In this document: piece by piece, positions 1 through 7,284 of the stretch
Numbering within the stretch: the first letter of the stretch is position 1
How the letters are laid out: every line of letters begins with the position of its first letter
Assembly (NCBI GenBank): GCA_937888925.1
Contig: CALARM010000174.1
Coordinates: 1-9,058, forward strand
Direction: 5' to 3'
Length of the DNA stretch: 9,058 nt
Origin: an uncultured Synergistia bacterium
Lineage (GTDB): Bacteria; Eremiobacterota; SpSt-956; JAKJGF01
Program-made: the position numbers and the translations under genes
The notes under the pieces: generated by a model
What the model saw: only the letters and a program-made list of their open reading frames with translations
Told to the model about the DNA's origin: nothing
Database searches by the model: none

Positions 1-1296
1 TTCTGGCCTAAAGAGAGGACTTTTGAAGATTTACAGCCTCCCGATGAAACTGCCAGAAGGAGAGAACTTGAGCATGAAATAAATTCTCTCAGGGCTAAAA
101 TCGGGAAATATGGGAATGAAGAAAAAATCTTAAAACAGATAAGACAGCAGATGTGGGATGAAAGTAAAAAGAAAAGGGCAGAGAAAAAACTCCAAAAAGA
201 ACAGGAAAAAGCCGAAAAGAAAAGACAGTGGGAAGAAAAAAAGAAAGGTCTCATACTTTATCTCGGCCACGGAGTTTCACAGGGATTATCAGATGAAATA
301 TCTGATCATGGGAAACTACAGAATCTGGGATTGCCGGAGCTTTCAACACCTGTAGAACTGGCAAAATGTATGGAAATAGAAATTTCAAAAGTCCGATGGC
401 TTACTTACCACAGAAACTGTACTACCCTGTCTCACTACCACAATTTTACCATACCAAAAAAAAGAGGGGGCGTAAGGAAAATTTCTTCGCCCAAACCGCT
501 GCTTCGTAAAGCACAGAACTGGATAAAGGCAAATATTCTGGATAAAATTCTACCGGAACCCTGTGTCCACGGGTTTATAAAAGGTAAATCAATTATGTCA
601 AATGCTACGGGACATATAGCAAATGACCTGGTAATAAATATGGATATGAAAGACTTCTTCCCTACCATAAAGTTTAAAAGGGTAAAAGGCATGTTCCGTT
701 CCTTCGGTTATTCGGAGTCCTTATCAATAGTGTTATCCCTTCTCTGCACAGAACCTCCGAGGGAAAGAGTAAGCTATAAAGGAAAAATCTACGATGTTTC
801 TCTGGGAGACAGAGAACTTCCTCAGGGAGCCTGCACAAGCCCTGCAATTACAAATATCATATGCCGTCATATGGATATAAGACTTAAAGGTAAAGCGGAA
901 AGCCTGGGTTTCAACTATACAAGATATGCAGATGATCTTACCTTTTCCGGAAATTCAATAAAACATACAGGGAAACTCCTTAAAGACATTACTTCCATAG
1001 TAAGCAATGAAGGTTTTGAAGTACATCCTGATAAAACCAGGGTTTTTCATAAATCCAGAAGACAGGAAGTCACAGGTATCGTCGTAAACAGGAAACTTTC
1101 CGTAAGCAGGGATGAAATAAAGAAATTCAGAGCCATCCTTTATAACTGTGAAAAACATGGCATTGATAGCCAGAATAAGGAAAAACATCCGAATTTTATT
1201 GCCTATCTCAGAGGTTACTGCAGCTATATATCTATGGTAGACAGTGAAAAAGGGAAAAAATTCAGAGAACAACTCGACAGGATTTCCGGTAAGTAA
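1..1296 (+). CDS. Retron-type reverse transcriptase, 5' end outside window
   Basis: This RT would copy the msd part of a structured RNA into msDNA, primed from a 2'-OH of a guanosine in the same RNA. The frame is open from base 1 and reads as protein, so the gene is cut by the window edge; 431 residues are visible. The ATG at 151 has no Shine-Dalgarno sequence and lies inside a Lys/Glu-rich stretch, so it is probably internal. Counting the codon at base 1 as residue 1: charged, coiled-coil-like region about 20-82; retron hallmark NAxxH (NATGH) 201-205; motif A with D215, K217, D218, F219, F220 and P221; motif B LPQG 273-276; catalytic YADD 309-312; retron hallmark VTG 357-359 followed by VVN at 361-363. 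All catalytic residues are intact. NAxxH and VTG argue for a retron RT over a group II intron or DGR enzyme. The ARM/WGR gene follows after 12 bp. The type XIII assignment rests on the neighbours and on memory of the classification. Confidence 0.93.
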   Translation, partial: FWPKERTFEDLQPPDETARRRELEHEINSLRAKIGKYGNEEKILKQIRQQMWDESKKKRAEKKLQKEQEKAEKKRQWEEKKKGLILYLGHGVSQGLSDEISDHGKLQNLGLPELSTPVELAKCMEIEISKVRWLTYHRNCTTLSHYHNFTIPKKRGGVRKISSPKPLLRKAQNWIKANILDKILPEPCVHGFIKGKSIMSNATGHIANDLVINMDMKDFFPTIKFKRVKGMFRSFGYSESLSIVLSLLCTEPPRERVSYKGKIYDVSLGDRELPQGACTSPAITNIICRHMDIRLKGKAESLGFNYTRYADDLTFSGNSIKHTGKLLKDITSIVSNEGFEVHPDKTRVFHKSRRQEVTGIVVNRKLSVSRDEIKKFRAILYNCEKHGIDSQNKEKHPNFIAYLRGYCSYISMVDSEKGKKFREQLDRISGK

Positions 1297-1308
1297 GGAG
1301 GGAGAGAC

Positions 1309-4300
1309 ATGAAAAAAAGAACCTTTGAATTTATAGAAGGCACATCGAGTAAATTCTGGTCCATATGGGGAGAAGGAACCAGTCATACCGTAAATTTCGG
1401 ACGTATAGGAACAGAGGGGCAGAAACAGACTAAAAATTTCTCCTCTGAAGAAGATGCAGAAAAATCTTATGAAAAATTAATAAAAGAAAAACTGAAAAAA
1501 GGATATATAGAGATCATAGAAGGAGAAAGTCTGGAGAAAACTTTTAGCTGTCCACCTGATACAGAAAAAAAGAAAAGATATCTTATTAAGATGTTAAAAC
1601 ACAGTAACAGTAAATTCAGGTCAAAAGCTCTTGTCTGTCTGGCAGATAAGAGATATGTCGTGCCGGAAATACTTCAACATATCACAGAATGTCTTAAAGA
1701 CAAACATCCTTCTGTACGTTACAGTTCGGCAAAAGCCCTGGGAATTCTATGCAGCAAAGAATATTTCGGAGAAATCCTTAATAATATTGAAATGTTAAGC
1801 TCACTACCTGAACTTAACAACGAGAAAATTAAAGTCATCGTAGCACTTAAGGAACTCAGAAAAGATGAGAAACCATTTGTCGCTGTTATGGCAGAAGAAG
1901 GTCTCAGAAAAATCGACCATAAAGAAACAATAGAAGATATTTCAAAGAAAGCACTGGATAAATTTCCGCCTGAACTTAAAGATATGCTTGAAAGGGAAGA
2001 TAATGGATTTGCAGAAAAATTCAAAGCAGTATTATCTAAAGAAAAAGACGGAAAATTACTGGAAGCACTCTATGATATAGATAAACATACTGCAAGAAAA
2101 ACCCTGCAGGAATTACTCCTTACGGCAAATCTGCCGAAATACTGGAACAATATAAAATCCATTTATAAAAGAGCGGAATACAGGATGGATATGGAACTGT
2201 TCGGCTTACTTGCCTACAGAATAGAAGTTACGCCTCACCAGAAAGCCGAATATATATACGGTTCATGGTTTGAATTAAATGATACGAATATAAAGAATGT
2301 AGAAACTTATGTCTTGAAAGATAAAGAGAAACTTCAACTATTAATATCATCTGTTCCTAAAAACAGACTTCTGACAAAAGAAGAGTTAACAGAGATACTG
2401 GAAAAATTAAATTTTGACGAGCAGGACATATGGGGAGTCATGAGATATACCGTCTATTACGGCGTAAATTACGAAATTAATGATAAGACCGGAAAAGAAT
2501 TAAAGGATCTTATTGAAAGCGGAAAGCTGGAGCAATTTATGGCCCCTGAGGATGAAAAAAGTGGCCTTGCAAATAAGATTATAGACGGACTCAAAAGTAT
2601 AGTAAGCAGTAAAAAACCGGATCTTCCCATAGAAAGCCCCGGTACGATGATGTCTTATAATAAATTCAACTACCTTATGAAGAAAATGAAATTTAATAAT
2701 ACAGAGAGTGAGGTCATAAGAAAAATTGCGGCAGGGCCAAATTTAAACGCAGGGTGGTATGAAATTAATGAGTGGAATATAAATACATTGACTAATTTTG
2801 CAATTAAAGATAAGGAAAAAGCAAAGATTTTAAAAACTCTGCCAAAATTCAAATTAATGGAGAAAAAGGACTTTGCAGGTTTTTTGCAGGAAAAAGGCTT
2901 TGATAAAAAAGACATAGAACAGGTTATGATGTATACTCTTTATTATGGAATAGCTTTTCAAATCGATGATAAAACAATAGAAGTATTAAAAAATATCATC
3001 AAAGAAAATAAACTGAAAACTGTAAAAAGCCACTGTAATAAACTTATGTCTCAGAATGAATTCCGTTCTATGGTTAAAGGCCTGAATTTCAGTGATAAAG
3101 AAACGGAATTGATTACAAAATTATCTTCAGGAGGGTATATACATCATAAAAGTATATGTATAACAAGATTTGCAATGAAGACAAAATCCTATCTGATGAG
3201 GAGGCTGTGGCGCACATTCAAAACCATTGCGAAGAAAAATTCTGCTCTGTATGCAAAGTTTGCTTATTTCTTTCTTAAAAACTTCAAAGACTCTGACAGC
3301 CGTCAGGCTCAGAAGATAACTAAATACACTTATGACTGGAATAGTAAAAAATTCAGTGTTGTCACTAATATTTACGACAGGTTTAACCATCTGTGGACTT
3401 TTAACTATATCCTTTACGGAAACAGTAAAAGGTACAGTCCTTTAAAGTCAGGTGTCAAATGGAGATGCATCCAGAAAAGGGAATTATCGCAGATAACAAG
3501 AGACAAATTTCGCGATGAAATAGGTAAAAAAATCAAAATAGAAAATATTGAAGAAGCCACGATCGAGCCGGCAGAAAGGGAGGAATCCTTTCCGTCTCTG
3601 TGGGAGAGTGACAGTAATTTATTACTGAAACTGTTAATGAACTCGGAATGTAAAGAAATAAATTCTTTTGCTGTTAAAATCCTGAGGGATAAATTTCCCG
3701 GCACCTTAACAGATCTTTCAAAAGATGACCTATTAAAACTGTTCAGGAAACCTTATCCTTTTGTCTGTAATATACTGGTGGAAGTGCTCAAGAAACACAG
3801 TGATCCCACCAGAATAGACAGAGAACTTCTGAAAATATTCCTATTATGTGATTTTGAGCCTGCAAGACATATGGCAGGAGAATGGCTTAAAGATATAATC
3901 AAAAATGTTTCTTTCGAAGAAAAGACATCATGGCTCTTTATGCTGTTAAAATCTCCTTACAGTGACAGATGGAATTATGTTCTGGACATGATAAAACTTT
4001 TCTGTGAGAAAGAAAATAAAGCTCTGTATTTCAAAATACTCCTTGATGTGCTGAAAAAAGGAGAAAGAGAAAAAGATTTTTATACTGTTATAGTGGAATA
4101 TATTAAAGATATGTTCTATGAAGAACTTAAATTGTTATCGCTGGAAGATATTTTTTCCATCTTAAATTCATCTTCGAGAAATATTCAGGATCTCGGGGGC
4201 TGGCTCTTACAGAACAGCAACATCGACTCTGTGGCAGTAGACAGAAAAATCCTTGCAGGTCTTGCCTGTCATGATGTGTTTACCGTAAGAGAGGGAGCAA

Positions 4301-4893
4301 AAACTATGATAAAATCAAATCCCGAAAGATGGCAGGAAGATATTTCTCTTTTAACATGTCTTACGGAAAGTAAATGGGAAGACACGAGAAGGTTTGCTAT
4401 ATATTTCTTCGAAGAGAATTTCTCTGTGGAAAGATTTACACCTGACATAATAACAGGTTTATGTGACAGTCTCCATAAAGACATTCAGGATTTCGGCAAA
4501 TCTCTTGTAACAAAATATCTTAAAGAAGGTTATATACTTGAATTTATCAGACTTACAGAACATCCGGAGAGTAATATTCAGGAACTAGCTCTGGATCTTG
4601 TTATAGAAAAAATGCCTCGTGAGCCGGAAAAAATAAAAAAACTCCTTCCATTTTTCAGAACGATTCTCTTCAGAGTCAATAAAGGAAGAAAAATGAAGGA
4701 TAAACTCTTTAAATATCTGGAATATGTTTCGCAGAAAAATGCCTTCATAGCAGCAGAAGTAATGACATTACTCGAAGACTACGGCAGTTCTATGACAGAG
4801 AAAGATTTTTCTTACTGCCTTACCATTATGACTGGATTAAAGGCGAAATATCCTTATATAAAAGGTCCTGTTGAAATTTTATCAGGAGGATAA
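1309..4893 (+). CDS. WGR-domain protein with HEAT/ARM-like helical repeats (retron partner)
   Basis: The product has 1194 residues and no signal peptide or membrane segment, so it is probably cytosolic. Residues about 5-72 form a WGR domain: W17 and the variant signature FGRIG at 30-34. WGR occurs in poly(ADP-ribose) polymerases, where it contacts DNA ends, and in E. coli MolR. Residues about 85-210 look like HEAT/ARM helical repeats. Residues 317-410 and 480-572 are a degenerate duplication, each with W-[FY]-E-[LI]-N, KDKEK and a [VL]YYG motif; a shorter LMS/F-like helical motif occurs four times (about 354, 447, 516 and 579). A basic YLMRRLWR motif lies at 628-635. Residues about 750-1190 are again helical repeats. 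The ATG at 1309 has AGGAGG at 1296-1301. No nuclease or NTPase motif is visible. In the retron reading this is the ARM partner and the WGR could bind msDNA; that is inference. Its length rules out a simple regulator. Confidence 0.85.
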   Translation: MKKRTFEFIEGTSSKFWSIWGEGTSHTVNFGRIGTEGQKQTKNFSSEEDAEKSYEKLIKEKLKKGYIEIIEGESLEKTFSCPPDTEKKKRYLIKMLKHSNSKFRSKALVCLADKRYVVPEILQHITECLKDKHPSVRYSSAKALGILCSKEYFGEILNNIEMLSSLPELNNEKIKVIVALKELRKDEKPFVAVMAEEGLRKIDHKETIEDISKKALDKFPPELKDMLEREDNGFAEKFKAVLSKEKDGKLLEALYDIDKHTARKTLQELLLTANLPKYWNNIKSIYKRAEYRMDMELFGLLAYRIEVTPHQKAEYIYGSWFELNDTNIKNVETYVLKDKEKLQLLISSVPKNRLLTKEELTEILEKLNFDEQDIWGVMRYTVYYGVNYEINDKTGKELKDLIESGKLEQFMAPEDEKSGLANKIIDGLKSIVSSKKPDLPIESPGTMMSYNKFNYLMKKMKFNNTESEVIRKIAAGPNLNAGWYEINEWNINTLTNFAIKDKEKAKILKTLPKFKLMEKKDFAGFLQEKGFDKKDIEQVMMYTLYYGIAFQIDDKTIEVLKNIIKENKLKTVKSHCNKLMSQNEFRSMVKGLNFSDKETELITKLSSGGYIHHKSICITRFAMKTKSYLMRRLWRTFKTIAKKNSALYAKFAYFFLKNFKDSDSRQAQKITKYTYDWNSKKFSVVTNIYDRFNHLWTFNYILYGNSKRYSPLKSGVKWRCIQKRELSQITRDKFRDEIGKKIKIENIEEATIEPAEREESFPSLWESDSNLLLKLLMNSECKEINSFAVKILRDKFPGTLTDLSKDDLLKLFRKPYPFVCNILVEVLKKHSDPTRIDRELLKIFLLCDFEPARHMAGEWLKDIIKNVSFEEKTSWLFMLLKSPYSDRWNYVLDMIKLFCEKENKALYFKILLDVLKKGEREKDFYTVIVEYIKDMFYEELKLLSLEDIFSILNSSSRNIQDLGGWLLQNSNIDSVAVDRKILAGLACHDVFTVREGAKTMIKSNPERWQEDISLLTCLTESKWEDTRRFAIYFFEENFSVERFTPDIITGLCDSLHKDIQDFGKSLVTKYLKEGYILEFIRLTEHPESNIQELALDLVIEKMPREPEKIKKLLPFFRTILFRVNKGRKMKDKLFKYLEYVSQKNAFIAAEVMTLLEDYGSSMTEKDFSYCLTIMTGLKAKYPYIKGPVEILSGG

Positions 4894-4899
4894 AAAAAT

Positions 4900-5217
4900 A
4901 TGAATGAAGATTTTACATCTATAGTAAACCGTGTGGAAAGGTATTTTAAGATATCTTCACTTCTCTGTTCTCAATGCGGAGAACTCGGTCATATTTGTAA
5001 CGGTCAGATAGATATATCAGAAAAACCGGAAGATTACGATATTCATACAAAAGAGGACTGGGAAAAAGAAATGGATAAAGAAATGAACTGGATAATAGAA
5101 AACAGGAAAGCTGTTCTCCTGTGTCTGACAAAATTGAAAAAAGAATGGCCTGAAAGCTGTAAAAGTCTCAGGTACGTTCTATCATTGCAAAAAAGAAATT
5201 ATAACTGGAGAAATTAA
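4900..5217 (+). CDS. Small Cys-containing protein of unknown function in the retron operon
   Basis: I do not recognise this 105-residue protein. The ATG at 4900 is preceded by an AGGAGGA sequence (4884-4890) inside the last codons of the WGR/ARM gene, and the gap to that gene is 6 bp, so translation is probably coupled. A CSQC pair at residues 23-26 is followed by G27, H31 and C33, a Cys/Cys/His/Cys cluster that could bind one zinc ion. The middle (about 45-70) is rich in Lys, Glu and Trp and looks helical; the end is basic (KRNYNWRN). There is no signal peptide. Codon use resembles the neighbours, and the tight packing supports a real gene. It could be a third partner of the retron, a chaperone or antitoxin-like modulator, or a passenger; the sequence does not decide. 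Confidence 0.75.
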   Translation: MNEDFTSIVNRVERYFKISSLLCSQCGELGHICNGQIDISEKPEDYDIHTKEDWEKEMDKEMNWIIENRKAVLLCLTKLKKEWPESCKSLRYVLSLQKRNYNWRN

Positions 5218-5223
5218 TTATCG

Positions 5224-5251
5224 TGACGCGTGACGCGTGACGCGTGACGCG
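5224..5251 (+). repeat. Tandem heptamer array, four perfect TGACGCG units
   Basis: Four exact copies of TGACGCG lie head to tail at 5224-5230, 5231-5237, 5238-5244 and 5245-5251, then AGAA. The array begins 6 bp after the stop of the small gene and ends just before the ribosome binding site of the SWIM gene. It is much richer in G+C than its surroundings. Each junction makes the palindrome ACGCGT, so the array can fold on itself. A degenerate array lies just after the SWIM gene. It resembles heptameric short tandem repeats dispersed between genes in some bacterial genomes. Confidence 0.95.
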
Positions 5252-5256
5252 AGAAC

Positions 5257-5263
5257 AGGGGGG
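5257..5263 (+). promoter_or_regulatory. Ribosome binding site that fixes the SWIM-gene start
   Basis: The purine run AGGGGGG ends 6 bp before the ATG at 5270. This selects the ATG over the GTG at 5237, which lies inside the heptamer repeat and would add eleven repeat-encoded residues with no ribosome binding site. Confidence 0.85.
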
Positions 5264-5269
5264 ATTTAT

Positions 5270-6928
5270 ATGTTATTCAATTTTACCTATGCAAAATCAA
5301 GTGTTATAGAACATTCAGGAGAGGAGACGAAGGTAAATTTCTCTCCCGATTTAAAAAGAGAACCTGTTTTTTTCAGAGGTAAACTGAAAAATGCCATTAT
5401 GTTCAGGGAAGCCATGAGCGCCCTTCGTGAAGTTGTTGTTTCGGACCTCCGTTATAAAAAGAAGGATAGAAGTGAATACATGGAGTGGCTTAAAGGTGAG
5501 GAAATGAAAAGGCTTGCAAAGCATATGGAGGGAAAAAGCGAACTTGTGGAAAAAATGAATATAGCCAGTTCGGAACTGAAGGTGCTTCAGGACAGGCAGT
5601 ATGCAAGATGGAAGCCTTATTATGATGCAAGAAACAAGCTCAGAAAATACCTTGAAGCCATAAATCCTGCATTCAGATGGGTTTTTGATCCTGTCATAAC
5701 AGTCCATCCTGACGAATTATTCTTCGAGTGTTTCTCACAGGATGAATCATCCTATGCAAGACTGGGAGCGGGGTATGATCTATTTGAACATATATCGGAA
5801 TATGAATGCGGTACGACAAATATAGATTTTTCCGCCGCGTTGTTCGGTGAAATGCAGAAGATAAGAACCTATAAATCGACTCATTTCGAAATAGACCCTT
5901 CAGGATTTCAGGTAGAAACAACAGGTGAAGAGATTTACAAAGAAAAAAAGATTGATCTCCCTGATAGCTGGGTAAGGGGATTCCTGCAGGTTCAGTCTGC
6001 CATGAGTCTTCCCATGGTAAGTTTTACCCTCTCCCCTGTAGATATTTATAATATGTGTCTTTTCATGAGGCAACATCGTGAAAAAGAAAGCCCGAGAGCC
6101 CTCAGGTATGAACTCACTCCCGGTAAACCTGTGACAGCAGTTTTCGAGCCATGGGAATACAGACTGGAATGCGGCAGTGTATGGGAAGGAGAAGAACCTG
6201 TCAGTATCAGGACATGGGGCAGGAGAAGACTCCACATACTGGAAAGACTCATACCTGTTACGAAAAAAGTAAAAGTCTGTTTACTTGGAAGAGGACTGCC
6301 CAGTTTTTATGTTATGTACCTTGACAATATGATTTTTACACTGGGCCTATCAGGGTGGACAGCCAATGACTGGTCGGGAGAAGGGAACTTCGATCTCCTC
6401 GGATCAAGAGCAAAGGTAGATGTTTACGAAACAAGTGCCGTGTTGAATTATTTAAAGGAGAAAAAATTTGCTCCTCTTGATGAAATAGCATTTCAGACAA
6501 GACTTGACAGGGCAAAGGTATCAGGTGCACTGAACCTCTGGTGTCAGAGCGGGAAAGTAACATATGATCTGGCAGGAGGAACATATAGATACAGAGAACT
6601 GACAAAAGAACAGATTCCTCTTGATGATCTTACCTACAGAAACGAAAGGGAAAAATCTGCAGGAAGATTTCTTGAAGAAGGTGCAGTATCCATTACATCC
6701 AGGAAAGAAGATACAGGTCTTGAGGTATCGGGAAAGATAAAAGACGGGAACAATATTTACGACACAGATCTTACCCTAGATAAAGATGACAGAATAATAA
6801 AGGCAGAATGTGCCTGTTACTGGCATAAACAGAATAAACTCCGTAAAGGGCCATGTGAACATATTATAGCCCTCAGGAGTTTCTCTGCGAGAGAAGAAAA
6901 TTTTAAATTTATCAAAGAGCGGAAATAA
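5270..6928 (+). CDS. Winged-helix and SWIM zinc-finger protein (retron partner)
   Basis: The product has 552 residues from the ATG at 5270. The C-terminus holds a SWIM zinc finger, C514-x-C516-x12-C529-x-H531, the full CxCx(n)CxH set. SWIM modules are known or predicted DNA- and protein-binding zinc sites. Before it, about residues 385-450, a helix-helix-helix-strand pattern reads as a winged helix. The first 380 residues are unfamiliar in detail; residues about 65-135 are charged and helical, possibly coiled coil. No membrane segment, signal peptide or obvious catalytic motif is visible. In general plan it resembles SWIM proteins of the YehQ kind that sit near WGR proteins. Next to a retron RT and an ARM protein it fits the WHSWIM component of type XIII retrons, from memory of that scheme. 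It lies 52 bp after the small gene and is bracketed by heptamer repeats, so it may be part of the operon or have its own promoter upstream; I see no clear one in the gap. Confidence 0.85.
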   Translation: MLFNFTYAKSSVIEHSGEETKVNFSPDLKREPVFFRGKLKNAIMFREAMSALREVVVSDLRYKKKDRSEYMEWLKGEEMKRLAKHMEGKSELVEKMNIASSELKVLQDRQYARWKPYYDARNKLRKYLEAINPAFRWVFDPVITVHPDELFFECFSQDESSYARLGAGYDLFEHISEYECGTTNIDFSAALFGEMQKIRTYKSTHFEIDPSGFQVETTGEEIYKEKKIDLPDSWVRGFLQVQSAMSLPMVSFTLSPVDIYNMCLFMRQHREKESPRALRYELTPGKPVTAVFEPWEYRLECGSVWEGEEPVSIRTWGRRRLHILERLIPVTKKVKVCLLGRGLPSFYVMYLDNMIFTLGLSGWTANDWSGEGNFDLLGSRAKVDVYETSAVLNYLKEKKFAPLDEIAFQTRLDRAKVSGALNLWCQSGKVTYDLAGGTYRYRELTKEQIPLDDLTYRNEREKSAGRFLEEGAVSITSRKEDTGLEVSGKIKDGNNIYDTDLTLDKDDRIIKAECACYWHKQNKLRKGPCEHIIALRSFSAREENFKFIKERK

Positions 6929-6934
6929 GGATGG

Positions 6935-6962
6935 TAACGGGTGACGCGTAACGCGTGACGCG
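6935..6962 (+). repeat. Second, degenerate heptamer array after the SWIM gene
   Basis: Four seven-base units read TAACGGG, TGACGCG, TAACGCG, TGACGCG and are followed by AGAA, as is the first array. The array starts 6 bp after the SWIM stop codon. The first array also starts 6 bp after a stop codon, so unit number, position and flank are shared. The two arrays frame the SWIM gene. Confidence 0.9.
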
Positions 6963-7007
6963 AGAAAAGATACTATAATAAATTTTCATTCCTGAGTCGA
7001 AAAACTC

Positions 7008-7037
7008 TTGACAGGTAACCGGATAAATTTATATAAT
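7008..7037 (+). promoter_or_regulatory. Near-consensus housekeeping promoter for the retron RNA
   Basis: A perfect -35 box TTGACA (7008-7013) and a perfect -10 box TATAAT (7032-7037) are separated by 18 bp. Transcription would start near 7044, about 36 bp before the a1 arm. No convincing terminator lies between the SWIM stop codon and this site, only a weak 4-bp hairpin at 6994-7007, so read-through from the operon is also possible. Confidence 0.8.
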
Positions 7038-7079
7038 AGATGCTGTAAATAAATTTTACAATTGAAATAAAAAAATTAA

Positions 7080-7091
7080 AAAATATTCCTA
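7080..7091 (+). repeat. Retron a1 arm
   Basis: Twelve bases ending in TTCCTA that pair with the a2 arm at 7269-7280; the only non-Watson-Crick pair is T7084 with G7276. Pairing stops exactly at the presumed branching G7092, which faces G7268. Confidence 0.85.
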
Positions 7092-7163
7092 GCAGTTTTC
7101 TGCGGTGTTACGCTGCAGTTGTGTTAAAGCTTTTCATACGTCACGATGCCCATCGTAACTTCT

Positions 7164-7235
7164 GGGGCTTAACACCATCTGTCGAATAACTCGGTCAACT
7201 CTTCGGAGTTTTATATCGACAGATGGTGTCGCCCC
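7164..7235 (+). other. Long msd hairpin (template of the msDNA stem)
   Basis: Outer stem GGGGC/GCCCC (7164-7168 with 7231-7235) is followed by a small internal loop (TTA against C), then a perfect 14-bp stem 7172-7185 with 7216-7229. The 30-base top contains an inner 5-bp hairpin AACTC/GAGTT (7197-7201 with 7206-7210) closed by a TTCG tetraloop. This long near-perfect stem is typical of retron msd regions. The DNA copy would run from about 7267 back to about 7164, roughly 104 nt, with an unpaired 5' part from 7236-7267. Confidence 0.85.
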
Positions 7236-7268
7236 TACAGTTGATGAACATCGTCCAAAGGATTTTCG

Positions 7269-7280
7269 TAGGAATGTTTT
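7269..7280 (+). repeat. Retron a2 arm
   Basis: Starts TAGGAATG and is the partner of the a1 arm at 7080-7091. It lies 4 bp before the terminator stem, so the arm ends close to the 3' end of the transcript. Confidence 0.85.
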
Positions 7281-7284
7281 GACG

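Larger units (their letters stand above)
7080..7280 (+). ncRNA. Retron msr-msd RNA (predicted)
   Basis: This would be both template and primer of the RT. Arm a1 (7080-7091) pairs with arm a2 (7269-7280) over 12 bp with one G-U pair. The a1 arm ends in TA and the next bases are GC, giving TAGC at 7090-7093; G7092 is the expected 2'-5' branching guanosine, as in retron Ec86 where a1 also ends in TTA followed by GC. The msr part can form a hairpin 7100-7107/7111-7118 with loop UUA and another 7143-7147/7152-7156. The msd part holds a long hairpin (7164-7235). A single G (7268) precedes a2, also as in Ec86, so reverse transcription should begin near 7267. The unit has its own promoter and terminator and lies downstream of the operon on the same strand. 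Fold and context are strong; no expression or msDNA data support it here. A generic structured RNA is less likely because a1/a2, TAGC and msd occur in the right order. Confidence 0.87.

Noticed and set aside
151..153. ATG as the start of the RT gene
   Set aside because: No Shine-Dalgarno sequence precedes it, and the frame stays open and protein-like back to base 1, so the true start is upstream of the window.
1..1296. Group II intron or diversity-generating retroelement RT
   Set aside because: No maturase or endonuclease domain, no intron-like ends and no template/variable repeat pair are visible; NAxxH and VTG point to a retron.
5237..5239. GTG start for the SWIM protein
   Set aside because: It lies inside the TGACGCG array, has no ribosome binding site, and the ATG at 5270 has a strong one.
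5224..6962. Heptamer arrays as a CRISPR
   Set aside because: The units are 7 bp, directly tandem with no spacers, and no cas gene is present.
6955..6979. Promoter formed by the second array and TATAAT at 6974-6979
   Set aside because: The best -35-like hexamer (GTGACG) is only 13 bp away and matches poorly; the TTGACA/TATAAT pair at 7008-7037 is far better.
6994..7007. Terminator after the SWIM gene
   Set aside because: The GAGT/ACTC stem has only 4 bp and no T run follows.
7080..7280. Riboswitch or attenuator for the lipoprotein gene
   Set aside because: It ends in its own terminator and the lipoprotein gene has a separate promoter after it; the a1/a2, TAGC and msd order fits a retron RNA.
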